Shown piece after piece: positions 5,341-5,658 of a stretch of DNA of 5,658 nt (its first letter is position 1; every line of letters begins with the position of its first letter). The stretch lies in contig CAMOOZ010000025.1 in the NCBI GenBank assembly GCA_946621895.1, positions 1-5,658 of the forward strand, given 5' to 3'. A program made the position numbers and the translations under genes. Under the pieces are notes generated by a model. It did no database searches and had not been told where the DNA came from. It saw only the letters and a program-made list of their open reading frames with translations. This DNA is from an uncultured Lachnospiraceae bacterium. Its GTDB lineage: Bacteria; Bacillota_A; Clostridia; Lachnospirales; Lachnospiraceae.

Positions 5341-5658
5341 TCAGAGCAGCCTCCGCACACCCGGGATCCGTTTTAAGAGGAGCGTGATCAGCAGGCAGAG
5401 CCCCCAGATCACGGCGACCCAGAGGGGAATGGAAAGAATCTGCGGAAGCGCCAGGGTGCTCAGCCCCAGATGAGAGGAAAGCATCAGAAGGGCGGGATGA
5501 AGCAGGTAGATCCCCAGGGTGCAGGAGGAGATCAGCGCGATGCGTTTCCGGGCTTTTCCGGACTCGGATCCAGCATCAGACATCGGGAAACCGGGTTCCT
5601 GTGCCGGGACGGCGGAGCAGGCGGAATCGGGAGCCTGTCCCGGGATGGCAGAACAGGC
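5341..5658 (-). CDS. Acyltransferase family 3 membrane protein, C-terminal part (5' end outside window)
   Basis: The minus-strand frame is open from the right edge to a TGA at 5343-5341, giving 105 visible residues; the N-terminus lies beyond the window. A Met at 5583 has no ribosome binding site and is internal. The last 70 or so residues contain a helix with SSCTLGIYLLHPALLML, which carries the YLLHP signature seen near the C-terminus of Acyl_transf_3 proteins. A final helix (LWVAVIWGLCLLITLLL) and a short basic end, KRIPGVRRLL, follow. Such proteins move acetyl or similar groups onto glycans at the membrane, so O-acylation of the polysaccharide made by this locus is a reasonable inference. 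Between the upstream part and these helices is a low-complexity Ala/Pro/Ser segment with a 12-residue repeat. The catalytic His region would be in the missing N-terminal part. Convergent with the aminotransferase gene. Confidence 0.8.
   Translation of the reverse strand, partial: ACSAIPGQAPDSACSAVPAQEPGFPMSDAGSESGKARKRIALISSCTLGIYLLHPALLMLSSHLGLSTLALPQILSIPLWVAVIWGLCLLITLLLKRIPGVRRLL
5598..5658 (-). repeat. 36-base period repeat in the acyltransferase linker
   Basis: Plus-strand segments 5598-5622 and 5634-5658 match at 21 of 25 bases with a period of 36. On the coding strand this gives two 12-residue units, ACSAIPGQAPDS then ACSAVPAQEPGF. The array reaches the window edge, so more copies may lie outside. 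It falls in a predicted loop between membrane helices. Confidence 0.65.

Overview
This GC-rich window is a piece of a surface or exopolysaccharide biosynthesis locus. Protein style, codon choice, purine-rich ribosome binding sites and the closest remembered relatives of the aminotransferase suggest a gut-type Clostridia bacterium, probably Lachnospiraceae-like. That placement is an inference; the window has no rRNA or other taxonomic marker.

Layout, left to right. (1) The window opens inside a large plus-strand gene. Its visible product ends a polytopic membrane region, passes through an Ala/Glu/Ser-rich linker, and finishes in a GT2 glycosyltransferase domain. (2) A GT4-type glycosyltransferase follows with an ATGA stop/start overlap. 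(3) A second, free-standing GT2 glycosyltransferase follows after about 70 bases. These three genes look like one transcription unit. (4) A 213-base gap holds two hairpins, a short direct repeat and a T-box-like motif of doubtful meaning. (5) Next is a DegT-family, PseC-like, PLP-dependent sugar aminotransferase on the same strand. It carries an in-frame tandem-repeat insertion (two 69-base units, about 80% identical) between two conserved blocks. (6) A minus-strand gene entering from the right edge is convergent with it, ending 39 bases away. It encodes the C-terminal end of a family 3 membrane acyltransferase and has its own 36-base (12-residue) repeat.

Together the genes suggest assembly and decoration of a glycan. 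The aminotransferase would supply a 4-amino-4,6-dideoxy sugar nucleotide, the glycosyltransferases would build the repeat unit, and the acyltransferase would O-acylate the product. No other pseudaminic-acid pathway gene, polymerase, flippase or chain-length regulator is visible, so the final sugar is not settled.

The least ordinary feature is the repeat insertion in the aminotransferase. It has a perfect 8-bp palindrome at the unit junction and local codon use unlike the rest of the gene, which resembles a protein-tolerated palindromic mobile repeat. No CRISPR array, tRNA, rRNA, transposase or phage gene was seen.
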